Assembly (NCBI RefSeq): GCF_001956295.1
Contig: NZ_MRTD01000001.1
Location: forward strand, 496,001-560,000
DNA from: Paenibacillus sp. FSL A5-0031
GTDB taxonomy: Bacteria > Bacillota > Bacilli > Paenibacillales > Paenibacillaceae
DNA length: 64,000 nucleotides
Direction of reading: 5' to 3'
Under the pieces are notes generated by a model. That model saw nothing but the letters and a program-made list of their open reading frames with translations, ran no database searches and was not told the DNA's origin. Of the stretch, positions 55,382 through 64,000 are shown piece after piece. A program made the position numbers and the translations under genes. Numbering within the stretch: position 1 is the stretch's first letter; every line of letters starts with the position of its first letter.

Positions 55382-56797
55382 ATGGTTGTTGGTGATGCTT
55401 CCCTAGATATTGACACTCTAATTATTGGTGCGGGCCCAGGCGGTTATGTAGCAGCGATCCGTGCTGCTCAACTAGGTCAAAACGTACTCATCGTGGATAA
55501 AGAACATGTAGGCGGCGTATGCTTGAATGTGGGCTGTATTCCATCGAAAGCACTTATTTCCGCTTCACATCAATATGAATCAATCAGTCATGCTTCCGCA
55601 TTCGGTATCGAAGTTGGAGAAGCTAAGGTTGACTTTACTAAAGTGCAAGAGTTCAAAAACGGCATCGTGAAAAAATTGACAGGCGGCGTTGCTTCTCTTC
55701 TGAAAGCAAACAAAGTCCAATATTTCCAAGGCGAAGTTATGTTTATTAACGAAAACGAAGCGCGTGTATTCAACGATCAAGAAGCGCCTCGCTACCGTTT
55801 CAAAAACTGCATTATCGCTACAGGATCACGTCCAATTGAACTAAAAGCTTTCCCTTTCACTGGCCGTATCGTATCTTCAACAGGCGCATTGTCCTTGCCA
55901 GAAATTCCGAAGAGCCTTGTCGTTATCGGCGGCGGTTATATCGGTATCGAGCTTGGTCAAATGTACTCCAAATTCGGCACAAAAGTTACAGTAATTGAAG
56001 GCTCCGACGCGATTTTGCCGGGCTTTGACAAAGATATGTCCAATATCGTTGCGAAGAAACTAAAAAGCACGAATGTGGATATCATTACTGGCGCACAAGC
56101 AAAAGGTGCTGAGCAAACAGATAAAGATGTTACTGTAACGTATACAGTTGGCGATAAAGAAGAGAAAGTAACTGCGGATTACCTGCTCGTAACGGTTGGA
56201 CGTCGTCCAAATACGGATGGTGAGCTAGGTCTTGACCTTATTAACGTGAAGCTGTCCGATCGTGGACTAGTTGAAGTTGATGAGCAATGCCGCACTAACA
56301 TTCCTCATATTTATGCGATTGGCGATATCATTGCTGGACCTGCGCTTGCGCACAAAGCAATGTACGAAGGCCGTATCGCAGCTGAAGCCATTTCGGGTCA
56401 ATCCAGTGTTATTGACTACAAATGTGTACCAGCAGTTTGCTTCTCTGATCCAGAATGCGCAAGCGTTGGCTTCAGCGAGAAGGAAGCAAAAGACAAAGGC
56501 CATAATGTAAAAGTTGGCAAATTCCCGTTCGCAATCAATGGACGCGCGATGTCGCTTAATGCAAATGAAGGCTTTGTTAAACTCGTATCCGATGCAGACT
56601 CCGGTCTTGTACTTGGTGCGCAAATCATCGGTATTGAGGCTTCGAATATGATTGCTGAGCTTGCTTTGGCTATCGAAATGGGCGCAACGCTTGAGGATAT
56701 CGCACTTACAATTCACGCGCATCCTACACTTGGTGAAATCGTGCTTGATGCAGCTGAAGTTGCACTTGGCCACCCGATCCACACTTTCATTAAATAA
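55382..56797 (+). CDS. pdhD: Dihydrolipoamide dehydrogenase E3
   Basis: A 471-residue flavoprotein disulfide reductase: FAD motif GAGPGGYVAAIRA, redox-active disulfide GGVCLNVGCIPSK, NAD motif GGGYIGIELG, and C-terminal dimerisation domain with HAHPTLGE. It reoxidises the lipoyl groups of E2. GGAGGT lies inside the end of pdhC, so translation is coupled. Confidence 0.96.
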   Translation: MVVGDASLDIDTLIIGAGPGGYVAAIRAAQLGQNVLIVDKEHVGGVCLNVGCIPSKALISASHQYESISHASAFGIEVGEAKVDFTKVQEFKNGIVKKLTGGVASLLKANKVQYFQGEVMFINENEARVFNDQEAPRYRFKNCIIATGSRPIELKAFPFTGRIVSSTGALSLPEIPKSLVVIGGGYIGIELGQMYSKFGTKVTVIEGSDAILPGFDKDMSNIVAKKLKSTNVDIITGAQAKGAEQTDKDVTVTYTVGDKEEKVTADYLLVTVGRRPNTDGELGLDLINVKLSDRGLVEVDEQCRTNIPHIYAIGDIIAGPALAHKAMYEGRIAAEAISGQSSVIDYKCVPAVCFSDPECASVGFSEKEAKDKGHNVKVGKFPFAINGRAMSLNANEGFVKLVSDADSGLVLGAQIIGIEASNMIAELALAIEMGATLEDIALTIHAHPTLGEIVLDAAEVALGHPIHTFIK

Positions 56798-56827
56798 ATC
56801 GCAATAATGCTATCGTTTTGCGACAAC

Positions 56828-56866
56828 AGAGGTCACGCGGCTAACCAGCCGGCGGGGCCTCTTTGC
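56828..56866 (+). terminator. probable terminator of the pdh operon
   Basis: AGAGGTC (56828-56834) pairs with GGCCTCT (56856-56862), with an inner CGGCT/AGCCG stem. The T-run is short (TTTGCG), so some read-through into the thioesterase gene is possible. Confidence 0.6.
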
Positions 56867-56909
56867 GCTTCAAGAGCTTTAATCCAACAAATAGGAGGCG
56901 TACACGAGC

Positions 56910-57395
56910 ATGGAACAATTAACGAAACCGGCTAGAGAATCACGAACAATTATGACGCAGCTGATCTTTCCTTTGGACACGAATCATTTTGATACGATGT
57001 TTGGCGGAAAGCTGATGGAGTATATGGATAAGGTTGCTGCGATCTCAGCCATGAGACATGCACGGATGCAAGCTGTAACCGCATCAACGGACAGTCTTGA
57101 TTTTTTGGCGCCGATTCGGGTCGGAGAAGTTATTGAGGTTGAAGCCTTTGTTTCATGGACACATCGCAGCTCGATGGAAGTGTTCGTGTCCGTTCGTTCC
57201 GAAAATTTGTTCAGTGGTGAGCGCAAAACAACAGTTACTGCTTTTTTCACTTTTGTTGCTATTGATGATCATGGCAAACCTGCTATTGTTCCAACGGTCG
57301 TCCCAGAGACAGAAGAGGAGATAAAGCTGCATCTTTCCGCTCCTGAGAGGCATGCGCTGCGAAAGAAACGAAAACAGGACAGAAACCCTAGTTGA
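56910..57395 (+). CDS. Acyl-CoA thioesterase, hotdog fold
   Basis: A 161-residue YciA/YkhA-type acyl-CoA hydrolase. The hotdog signature is NHFDTMFGGKLMEYMDKVAAISAMRHA split around residue 28-52, with the catalytic Asp in MDKVAA. Family members are active on many acyl-CoAs. GGAGGCG precedes the ATG. Confidence 0.88.
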   Translation: MEQLTKPARESRTIMTQLIFPLDTNHFDTMFGGKLMEYMDKVAAISAMRHARMQAVTASTDSLDFLAPIRVGEVIEVEAFVSWTHRSSMEVFVSVRSENLFSGERKTTVTAFFTFVAIDDHGKPAIVPTVVPETEEEIKLHLSAPERHALRKKRKQDRNPS

Positions 57396-57450
57396 TGATA
57401 TAATTATTGTTATTTTTCTGATTTTTTTCATGATAGGGAGCAATGTCTAA

Positions 57451-58407
57451 ATGAGCAAAAGCGAACAAACCTACCTGCAGTTGTTAAAATATGTTTTAGA
57501 GCATGGAACAAAAAAAGAGGATCGAACAGGTACAGGAACGATCTCTACTTTTGGCTATCAAATGCGTTTTGATCTTAGCGAAGGTTTTCCGATGCTTACA
57601 ACTAAACGTGTGCCATTCAAATTAATTGCCAGTGAGTTGATTTGGTTTATTCAAGGAGATACGAACATTCGTTATCTGCTGCAGCATAATAATAATATTT
57701 GGAATGAATGGGCGTTCAAAAGATGGGTGGAGAGCGCATCCTACACGGGCCCTGACATGACGAATTTTGGTCTTCGGTCGCAAACGGATGCTGAATTCTC
57801 TAAAGTATATGACGAGCAAATGGACCTCTTTAAGCAGAACATCTTAACGGATGACCAGTTTGCCGCTGAATTCGGTGAGCTCGGCAACGTGTATGGCAAG
57901 CAGTGGAGAGAGTGGAAGACGACGCAAGGGGATGCGATTGATCAGCTTAAGGATGTCATTGCGACGATTAAGAAAAACCCGGATTCGAGAAGACTGATCG
58001 TCTCCGCTTGGAATCCAGAAGACGTTCCTAGCATGGCACTGCCTCCTTGCCACACCATGTTCCAATTCTATGTAACAAACGGCAAGCTTTCATGCCAGCT
58101 TTATCAGCGAAGCGCTGACATTTTCCTAGGCATACCATTTAACATCGCAAGTTATGCCTTATTGACCCACATGATTGCACACGAATGCGGACTTGAAGTG
58201 GGAGACTTCATTCATACGCTTGGAGATGCCCACATTTACACGAATCATTTGGAGCAAATCGAGCTTCAGCTCAGCAGAGAGTCAAGACCGCTCCCTCAGT
58301 TAAAATTAAACACAGACAAAAAATCAATCTTCGACTTTGCAGTTGAGGATTTATCGATTGAGGATTATAACCCGCATCCAACGATTAAAGCGCCGGTTGC
58401 TGTGTAA
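57451..58407 (+). CDS. thyA: Thymidylate synthase
   Basis: ThyA methylates dUMP to dTMP using methylene-tetrahydrofolate and releases dihydrofolate. The 318-residue protein has the nucleophile Cys200 in [12 protein letters not shown] and DRTGTGT near the N-terminus. It carries the small-domain insert of about 50 residues (roughly 90-140) found in Lactobacillus-type ThyA and missing in 264-residue forms. It precedes folA by 42 bases, the classic arrangement. Confidence 0.96.
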   Translation: MSKSEQTYLQLLKYVLEHGTKKEDRTGTGTISTFGYQMRFDLSEGFPMLTTKRVPFKLIASELIWFIQGDTNIRYLLQHNNNIWNEWAFKRWVESASYTGPDMTNFGLRSQTDAEFSKVYDEQMDLFKQNILTDDQFAAEFGELGNVYGKQWREWKTTQGDAIDQLKDVIATIKKNPDSRRLIVSAWNPEDVPSMALPPCHTMFQFYVTNGKLSCQLYQRSADIFLGIPFNIASYALLTHMIAHECGLEVGDFIHTLGDAHIYTNHLEQIELQLSRESRPLPQLKLNTDKKSIFDFAVEDLSIEDYNPHPTIKAPVAV

Positions 58408-58449
58408 ATTCATATTCTTTTTTAAAAATGAAGAAAGGAGTTAACCATT

Positions 58450-58941
58450 ATGAATATTACTTTGATTGCCGCTATGGATCGCAATAGAACTATAGGAATA
58501 GGAAACAAGCTGCCATGGCGTTTGCCAGCAGAAATGGCTTTTTTCAAGAAGATGACGATTGGTAAAACAGTACTCATGGGCCGTAAGACGTTTGAATCCC
58601 TGCCTAAGCCATTGGTTGATCGTAAAAATGTCGTATTGACACGTCAAACGGATTTCCACCCTGAGGGCTGTGAAATCGTACATTCGATTAAAGAAGCGCT
58701 AGAATTATATACAGCTGAAGAGCTTGTTGTGATAGGCGGTGCTGATATTTACGAGCAGTTCTTGCCCTTCGCTAATAAAATTTTGCTTACAAAAGTGGAA
58801 GCAGATATTGAAGGCGGAGATGCATTTTTTCCTGCATTCTCTGATTCGCAGTGGAAGCTTGTGGAAAGCGAGAGCAGAGATAGTGATGAAAAAAACAAGT
58901 ATGCTTTCACGTTTCAAACGTTTATTCGGTCGGAAGTATAG
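58450..58941 (+). CDS. folA: Dihydrofolate reductase
   Basis: The 163-residue enzyme reduces the dihydrofolate made by ThyA. Visible motifs are IAAMDRNRTIGIGNKLPW with the active-site Trp-Arg region, Glu28 (PAEMAFFKK), VLMGRKTFESL, and VIGGADIYEQFL for NADPH binding. The ATG follows GAAAGGAG. It is the second gene of thyA-folA. Confidence 0.95.
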   Translation: MNITLIAAMDRNRTIGIGNKLPWRLPAEMAFFKKMTIGKTVLMGRKTFESLPKPLVDRKNVVLTRQTDFHPEGCEIVHSIKEALELYTAEELVVIGGADIYEQFLPFANKILLTKVEADIEGGDAFFPAFSDSQWKLVESESRDSDEKNKYAFTFQTFIRSEV

Positions 58942-59028
58942 CTTTTTAAGGTAAAACCGAACGTTTGACGAACGATATGTCAGAAAGTGCAAATGATTGT
59001 ACGCATAATCCATTACCTTCATAAGTAC

Positions 59029-59057
59029 TTGAATGCTAGGATGTTGTAAAATAGTAA
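59029..59057 (+). promoter_or_regulatory. putative gltD promoter
   Basis: TTGAAT (59029-59034) and TAGTAA (59052-59057) are 17 bases apart, 130 bases before gltD. I found no GlnR/TnrA box nearby. Confidence 0.5.
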
Positions 59058-59186
59058 ACGAGTGCTTTAGACAAAATATTCGTTTTCGCAGAAAGTTCGT
59101 TATTGAATATTTTAAGAATTCCCGATATAGTTTTAAAGAGAATCTAAGCAGTGTTAACGGGAAATATGGATGGAGGAAATGCGATC

Positions 59187-60674
59187 ATGTCTACACCTAC
59201 TGGTTTTATGGAATTTCAGCGCGAATTGCCGGCCGATCGCGACCCGCTAGAGCGTATCAAAGACTGGCAAGAGTTTCATAAGCATTTTTCGGATGAGCAG
59301 TTAAAAACACAAGGCGCTCGCTGCATGGACTGTGGTACACCATATTGCCACACTGGCATTGAACTGGCAGGTTCGGTTTCAGGCTGCCCAGTAAACAATC
59401 TCATTCCAGAATGGAATAATTTGATTTATCGCGGGTTATGGCGTGAAGCGCTAGACCGTCTGCATAAAACGAATAATTTCCCTGAATTCACAGGCCGCGT
59501 TTGTCCAGCACCGTGTGAGGGATCTTGTACGGTTGGTTTAATAGGTGATGCTGTAACGATCAAAACGATCGAACAAGCAATCATTGATCGCGGGTTTGAA
59601 GAGGGCTGGGTTGTTCCACAACCGCCAAAAGTCCGCACAGGCAAACGAATTGCCGTAGTAGGCTCTGGCCCTGCTGGAATGGCAACTGCTGCACAACTGA
59701 ATAAAGCAGGACATACCGTAACCGTGTATGAGCGCGCAGATCGCATCGGCGGCTTGCTAACCTATGGTATTCCTACAATGAAGCTTGAGAAACATGTGGT
59801 TCAGCGCCGTGTTGATATTATGGCAGCAGAAGGCGTTGAGTTTGTAACGAATACAGAGATCGGCAAAGATATTACAGCTTCTGAGCTCGTTAATAACTTT
59901 GACGCAGTCGTTCTATGCGGAGGCTCGACAAGAGCTCGCGACGTTGAAATGGAAGGCCGCGATTTGAACGGTGTTCACATGGCAATGGATTACTTGAATG
60001 GCACAATTAAGAGCTATTTGGATTCGAATCTTGAAGATGGAAACTATATTTCCGCGAAAGACAAGGACGTTATCGTTATTGGCGGTGGAGATACTGGATC
60101 GGACTGCGTGGCTACTGCACTGCGTCACGGTTGTAAGTCGGTTACGCAATTCGGCACACATGCGAAAGCGCCGCTAGTGCGAGACAACGATAAAAATCCA
60201 TGGCCGCAATTCCCGAATGTGTACACGCTGGATTATGCACATGAGGAAGCAAAAGCACTATTTGGCGAAGATCCTCGAGCGTTTTCTGTACTAACGAAGA
60301 AATTTGTTGGCGATGGCAATGGAAACCTTAAAGAGCTTCATACCGTTCAAATTGAACGTACGGTTGATGAGACTGGACGTAAAATATATAGTGAAATTCC
60401 AGGAACAGAAAAAGTATGGCCTGCAGATCTTGTATTTATTGCAGTAGGTTTTGAAGGCCCAGAAACAACGCTGATTGAGCAGCTTGGACTTGCACAAGAC
60501 CGTCGTACAAACGTAAAAGCGACTTATGGCAAATACAACACAAATGTGGATAAAGTATTTGCTGCAGGCGACATGCGCCGTGGTCAAAGCTTAGTGGTTT
60601 GGGCGATTAATGAAGGTCGCGAGGCCGCTCGTGAAGTGGATAAATATTTGATGGGATCATCGATGCTTCCTTAA
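59187..60674 (+). CDS. gltD: Glutamate synthase small subunit
   Basis: The 495-residue NADPH-dependent subunit passes electrons to GltB for glutamate synthesis. It has two N-terminal [4Fe-4S] Cys clusters (ARCMDCGTPYCHTG and RVCPAPCEGSC), an FAD motif VGSGPAGMATAAQL, an NADPH motif IGGGDTGSDCVAT, and a C-terminal GDMRRGQSLVVWAI. ATG 59187 is used because GGAGG lies 10 bases before it; the frame extends 12 codons upstream. gltB is not adjacent. Confidence 0.93.
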   Translation: MSTPTGFMEFQRELPADRDPLERIKDWQEFHKHFSDEQLKTQGARCMDCGTPYCHTGIELAGSVSGCPVNNLIPEWNNLIYRGLWREALDRLHKTNNFPEFTGRVCPAPCEGSCTVGLIGDAVTIKTIEQAIIDRGFEEGWVVPQPPKVRTGKRIAVVGSGPAGMATAAQLNKAGHTVTVYERADRIGGLLTYGIPTMKLEKHVVQRRVDIMAAEGVEFVTNTEIGKDITASELVNNFDAVVLCGGSTRARDVEMEGRDLNGVHMAMDYLNGTIKSYLDSNLEDGNYISAKDKDVIVIGGGDTGSDCVATALRHGCKSVTQFGTHAKAPLVRDNDKNPWPQFPNVYTLDYAHEEAKALFGEDPRAFSVLTKKFVGDGNGNLKELHTVQIERTVDETGRKIYSEIPGTEKVWPADLVFIAVGFEGPETTLIEQLGLAQDRRTNVKATYGKYNTNVDKVFAAGDMRRGQSLVVWAINEGREAAREVDKYLMGSSMLP

Positions 60675-60708
60675 ATATTGGACGTATGATAATAATTATG
60701 ATGGATGA

Positions 60709-60735
60709 GAAGCGCCTTAGGGCGCTTTTCTTGCT
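60709..60735 (+). terminator. terminator of gltD
   Basis: GAAGCGCC (60709-60716), TTAG loop, GGCGCTTTTC (60721-60730), then TTG. Compact and G/C-rich. Confidence 0.9.
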
Positions 60736-60763
60736 GTGTATAGGGTCATTACTATCCCGAAAG

Positions 60764-60880
60764 ATGAAGGCTGTTATTGTAAAATATCAATTTACGGTTA
60801 GCGAGAAGGAACAAATCACAGCTTTTATACTGCCGCCGCACATTCAAGAAGAAATTCAAAAACTAAGCTCACTGTCCTAA
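60764..60880 (+). CDS. possible 38-residue protein
   Basis: A short ORF starting MKAVIVKYQFTVSEKEQI and ending EEIQKLSSLS has protein-like composition with an amphipathic C-terminal helix. There is no convincing ribosome binding site before ATG 60764, and the frame opens upstream across the gltD terminator. I do not recognise it. It could be a small regulatory protein of the following gene or a chance ORF. Confidence 0.35.
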   Translation: MKAVIVKYQFTVSEKEQITAFILPPHIQEEIQKLSSLS

Positions 60881-60930
60881 GGAAACTTGTGGTAAAATCG
60901 GATTGAGATGACGCGAAGGGGCGATTCGTC

Positions 60931-62091
60931 ATGGCAGCCGATGAAGCATATGTTTTGTCACCAACAGACGTTCGAAATATTCGAAGTTATGTACAACACA
61001 AATACGCTGCGCTGCCTGGGGAAAAACGAGCAGAAATTGTAGCGGATGCGGTCAAACGCATAATACATAAGCAATTACCGAATTTCGAGACCAGCATTAA
61101 ACGCTCCGTCACAGAAATGCTCATTAGAACAGCTGTTTTGGAGCGGCAAAGACCGGTTAGAGCGGAAGATATTTTTCAAGCCTGCTTAGAGCTAGATCGA
61201 ACTTCGGCAGAAATATATGATCCGTTCCATGATTGGCTGGAGGAGCAGCTGCTCATAAGCTGCAAGAAGCCTCTCATGCAGCGTGTAATGGACGAACTTG
61301 TATTAAACGGGGAGCAATCGGGTGTAGCTTCAAATGAGGCTGATAATGGCCTTCTGACGCAGCTGAGAGGATTGCTTATTACTGAAGGTGCTGAATCGCG
61401 TAATATGACGCAAGCTTCAACTCAAGCAGAGGTCATTTCATTACCTGCAACGATATGGAGCAATACGTTAGCACGTAGGATTAGTACGAGAACTTATATA
61501 TACAGCACATTAAGTCTTCTATTAATTGCAGCTACTTTATTGTATGGCTGGTCTTTAAATTTTCCGTCTGACAACAAGCTGCAGCCACCCGTTGTTATGA
61601 ACCAAGTTCAACCTATTGTTGTTCCTGTAGACGGGCTGCCTATCGAGCTTCGTTATCAAGAAATTGATCAAGCTCGGTTGATCTCATTTTTAAAGACGAA
61701 ATCATCCATACTAGCTGAGGAGCCTTATTTTGGAGCAATTATAACGGCAGCGCAAGCCTTCGATATTCATCCGGCCGTCTTATTCGCTATAACTGGACAA
61801 GAGCAAGGGTTTGTACCAAAAACGAATAAGCAGCATAAAGAGATTGCCAATAATCCTTTTAATGTTTTTCATAGCTGGCAGGATTTTAACACCAATATTA
61901 AGCAATCGGCAGAAATTGCGGCGCGAACCGTATTTAACTTAAGCAAGGATAGACCGGCAGAAGTAGATCCGTTTACATGGATTAATCGAAAGTATGCGGA
62001 AGACCCGAAGTGGTCGGACGGTGTTCGTTCGATTTTCGCCAAAATCATTGCCTATATGGAGAAGCCGGCTATTAACACCGACCTTCCGTGA
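60931..62091 (+). CDS. Membrane-anchored protein with glucosaminidase-like C-terminus
   Basis: The 386-residue protein has a cytoplasmic N-terminal region of about 190 residues, predicted all-helical, one membrane segment near 194-211 (TLSLLLIAATLLYGW), and an extracellular domain of about 150 residues. The latter (SILAEEPYFGAIITAAQAFDIHPAVLFAITGQEQGF) resembles lysozyme/N-acetylglucosaminidase folds, with a Glu in TGQEQGF as a candidate catalytic residue. It may cleave or bind peptidoglycan. I do not recognise the N-terminal domain. The ATG at 60931 follows GAAGGGGCG. Confidence 0.6.
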   Translation: MAADEAYVLSPTDVRNIRSYVQHKYAALPGEKRAEIVADAVKRIIHKQLPNFETSIKRSVTEMLIRTAVLERQRPVRAEDIFQACLELDRTSAEIYDPFHDWLEEQLLISCKKPLMQRVMDELVLNGEQSGVASNEADNGLLTQLRGLLITEGAESRNMTQASTQAEVISLPATIWSNTLARRISTRTYIYSTLSLLLIAATLLYGWSLNFPSDNKLQPPVVMNQVQPIVVPVDGLPIELRYQEIDQARLISFLKTKSSILAEEPYFGAIITAAQAFDIHPAVLFAITGQEQGFVPKTNKQHKEIANNPFNVFHSWQDFNTNIKQSAEIAARTVFNLSKDRPAEVDPFTWINRKYAEDPKWSDGVRSIFAKIIAYMEKPAINTDLP

Positions 62092-62133
62092 ACCCAATTG
62101 GGACAACTCTCCCACTTGGGTTTGCTTTTTTTT
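62091..62133 (+). terminator. strong intrinsic terminator
   Basis: AACCCAATTGGGA (62091-62103) pairs with TCCCACTTGGGTT (62110-62122) with one mismatch, then TGC and a run of nine T. Confidence 0.92.
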
Positions 62134-62293
62134 ATGGAGAAATTTCAAACTTGATATGGGGAAAAACATTTCTTTTTTTCTCGGAAATCTGTAAAATGTT
62201 CTAGTGGCTGTACAGTGCGAAACGTTTATTGCTAATTGTGGAGAGCGATAGGCGTTAGACTTTCGAAAAGCTTAATGAAGGAGCGATAATCTT

Positions 62294-64000
62294 TTGAAGA
62301 CACTAATCATTGCGGAAAAACCTGATATGGGACGAAATATAGCAGCCGCAATCGATCCTAAAGCAAAAAATCACCGTTCCTACATAGAAGGCGAGCATTA
62401 TATTATTACGTGGGCGATCGGTCATTTAATCGGTCTTGCAGAGCCTGATGCCTATGATGATCGTTACAAAAAGTGGAATATTAATGATCTTCCCATCATA
62501 CCGACACAGTTCAAGCTCGTACCGAACAAAAAAACAATCGATCAGCTTAAGGTTATCGGTGATCTGGCAAAACGCAGTAATTTACTTGTCAACTCTTGTG
62601 ATGCCGGGCGAGAAGGGCAATATATTTTTTCCCTTATCCAGCGTCATCTTAAGTTAAACCAACCCGTTAAGCGGCTCTGGATTTCAGACCTTACACCAGA
62701 GACGATTCGAAAAGGGTTCGAGGAATTGAAAGAGGGCGCCGAATATGAGAATTTGACCCGCGCGGCAACAGCAAGAAGCGAGGCGGATTGGCTGATCGGC
62801 ATGAACGGTTCACGTGCTTTTACAACGAAGCATAATGTGCTGCTATCGGTTGGCAGAGTTCAGACGCCAGTGCTTGCCCTTATATATGATCGGCAGAAGC
62901 AAATTGAAGCGTTCTCCTCTTTGAAATTTTTTGAACTGGAAGGACACTTCACACAGGATGAAATGACGTACCGCGGCATGTGGCAGGCCGAGAGAATGAC
63001 AGATCAAGCAAAAGTTGAGGCCGTTGCGGCAAAGGTTAAAGGCAAGGCGGGACGAATTGCGTCTTATGAAGTTAAGGATACGAAGGAGTATCCGTTTAAG
63101 CTATACGATCTTACTCTTTTGCAGAGGGAAGCCAATGGCAAATATGCTTTTTCTGCGAAAAAAACGTTGGATACAGCACAGGCTTTGTACGAGAAGCATA
63201 AAGTTATTTCTTATCCGAGAACAAACTCAAATTACGTGACTGAGCAGAACATTCCTGAAATGCACAAAACGTTGAATGCACTTCAAGGTACCGCCTATGA
63301 TGATCTCGTCAAAGGGGCTAATCGGAGCCTTGTACATAAGGGAAATAAATTTATTTGCAACCCAACTAAGGTTGAGGATCACCATGCCATTTTGCCAACG
63401 AATCGTAAAGCAAATGGACTTAGCCCTGATGAGCAAAAGCTGTATGATTTGATCGTGCGAAGGTTTTTGTCGCAATTTTATCCAGCTGCTGAATATAAGG
63501 TACACACCGTCTTGACTGAGGTAGAAAACGAAATGTTCAAAACGACGGTTAAGGAGCTTCTTAGCTTAGGATGGAAGGTCATCTATGCTGACCAGAAGAA
63601 GGAGAAGGCAAAACCTTCAGCCAAAAGCAAGGATAAGGAAGAAGCAGAGGACGAAGAAATTGAAGTAAATGAACCGTTCTCCATATCAGCAGATGCAGGG
63701 ATTATCTGTTCGGATGCCATTGTGAAAGAGAAGGACACACAGCCTCCCAAGCATTACACGGAGGGTACACTGCTTAAAGCAATGGAGAGCGCAGGCAAAC
63801 AAATTGAGGACGAGGATGTCCGAGATGCAATGAAAGATTCAGGATTAGGTACACCAGCTACGCGCGCAGCTACGATTGAGCGGCTGAAAAACGTTGGTTA
63901 TGTGGAAATGCAGGGCAAAAAAATACAAGTTACACAAAAAGGACGAACGGCAATTGAGCTGATTCGTGGTGCTGGTATTGATTTGCTTACCTCTCCTGAG
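62294..64000 (+). CDS. topB: DNA topoisomerase III (5' part)
   Basis: TopB is a type IA topoisomerase that decatenates DNA and resolves recombination intermediates. The frame is open for 569 codons to the end of the window, so the 3' end is missing. It has the TOPRIM domain start MKTLIIAEKPDMGRNIA, the acidic DAGREGQ, and the active-site Tyr307 in VISYPRTNSNY; a late HYTEGTLLKAME and GLGTPATRAATIERL complete the core. The start is TTG 62294, with AAGGAG (62278-62283) 10 bases upstream. An acidic, Lys-rich linker lies near codons 437-458. Confidence 0.93.
   Translation, partial: MKTLIIAEKPDMGRNIAAAIDPKAKNHRSYIEGEHYIITWAIGHLIGLAEPDAYDDRYKKWNINDLPIIPTQFKLVPNKKTIDQLKVIGDLAKRSNLLVNSCDAGREGQYIFSLIQRHLKLNQPVKRLWISDLTPETIRKGFEELKEGAEYENLTRAATARSEADWLIGMNGSRAFTTKHNVLLSVGRVQTPVLALIYDRQKQIEAFSSLKFFELEGHFTQDEMTYRGMWQAERMTDQAKVEAVAAKVKGKAGRIASYEVKDTKEYPFKLYDLTLLQREANGKYAFSAKKTLDTAQALYEKHKVISYPRTNSNYVTEQNIPEMHKTLNALQGTAYDDLVKGANRSLVHKGNKFICNPTKVEDHHAILPTNRKANGLSPDEQKLYDLIVRRFLSQFYPAAEYKVHTVLTEVENEMFKTTVKELLSLGWKVIYADQKKEKAKPSAKSKDKEEAEDEEIEVNEPFSISADAGIICSDAIVKEKDTQPPKHYTEGTLLKAMESAGKQIEDEDVRDAMKDSGLGTPATRAATIERLKNVGYVEMQGKKIQVTQKGRTAIELIRGAGIDLLTSPE

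Noticed and set aside
58964-58980. CGAACGTTTGACG after folA as a LexA box
   Set aside because: The second half-site is missing, and spacing does not match CGAAC-N4-GTTCG.

Overview
The window reads as chromosomal DNA of an endospore-forming Bacillota, most likely Paenibacillus or a close relative. The evidence is gene content and order: spoVK-hflX-ynbB-glnR-glnA as in Bacillus subtilis, a lexA/yneA divergent pair, a YjcZ-type sporulation peptide, a YesM/YesN sensor pair driving a carbohydrate ABC importer, and Shine-Dalgarno sites close to AAGGAGG with frequent TTG/GTG starts. No rRNA, tRNA, CRISPR array, prophage or insertion sequence was recognised. This assignment rests on reading the sequence only; no database search was possible.

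Layout. 1-5760: spoVK, hflX, ynbB and the nitrogen-control operon glnR-glnA, with a consensus GlnR/TnrA box in front of glnR. 5760-7500: a gene-poor stretch with an orphan terminator, a permuted papain-like protein gene, an unannotated 36-residue YjcZ-type gene and a decayed acetyltransferase. 7560-12360: the SOS region (lexA, yneA, ynzC) with four LexA-box-like sites, interrupted by a MacAB-like ABC efflux operon. 12400-20920: aldo/keto reductase, membrane protein, HAD hydrolase, mtnD divergent from metH, rnz, and an sdpRI-like repressor/immunity pair. 21155-27008: DNA repair and housekeeping genes, namely mrfA, a 43-residue ORF and mrfB in one overlapping operon, a NagD-like HAD, an Fpg-like protein with His instead of the catalytic Pro, and a small receiver-like protein. 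27009-28857: a non-coding repeat island with about 25-bp units, four 178-bp tandem units, an AT-rich core and an inverted fifth unit. 28858-37678: an FtsJ-like methyltransferase, then a two-component/ABC importer/GH105 locus for pectin-type oligosaccharides. 37826-46382: a Ser/Thr kinase fused to a ParA-like domain, an ABC-F protein, an OmpR-type two-component pair and a nitrilase-GNAT-GNAT-metallohydrolase operon. 46383-46829: a candidate structured RNA with its own terminator. 46830-51673: a MutS2-like protein without Smr domain, thiamine diphosphokinase, a UPF0126 membrane protein, a low-molecular-weight tyrosine phosphatase and an esterase. 51964-64000: the pdhABCD operon, a thioesterase, thyA-folA, gltD, a membrane-anchored putative glucosaminidase and the 5' part of topB.

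How the genes connect. glnR/glnA and gltD serve ammonium assimilation. lexA, yneA, ynzC, mrfAB, the Fpg-like gene, the MutS2-like gene and topB form a loose genome-maintenance set. metH and mtnD belong to methionine synthesis and salvage, and their divergent promoters overlap. pdhABCD feeds acetyl-CoA to the TCA cycle, and thyA-folA couples dTMP synthesis to folate recycling. The parts most likely to be new are the repeat island, the structured RNA before the MutS2-like gene, the small ORF inside mrfAB, the nitrilase/GNAT operon and the kinase/ParA-like fusion.
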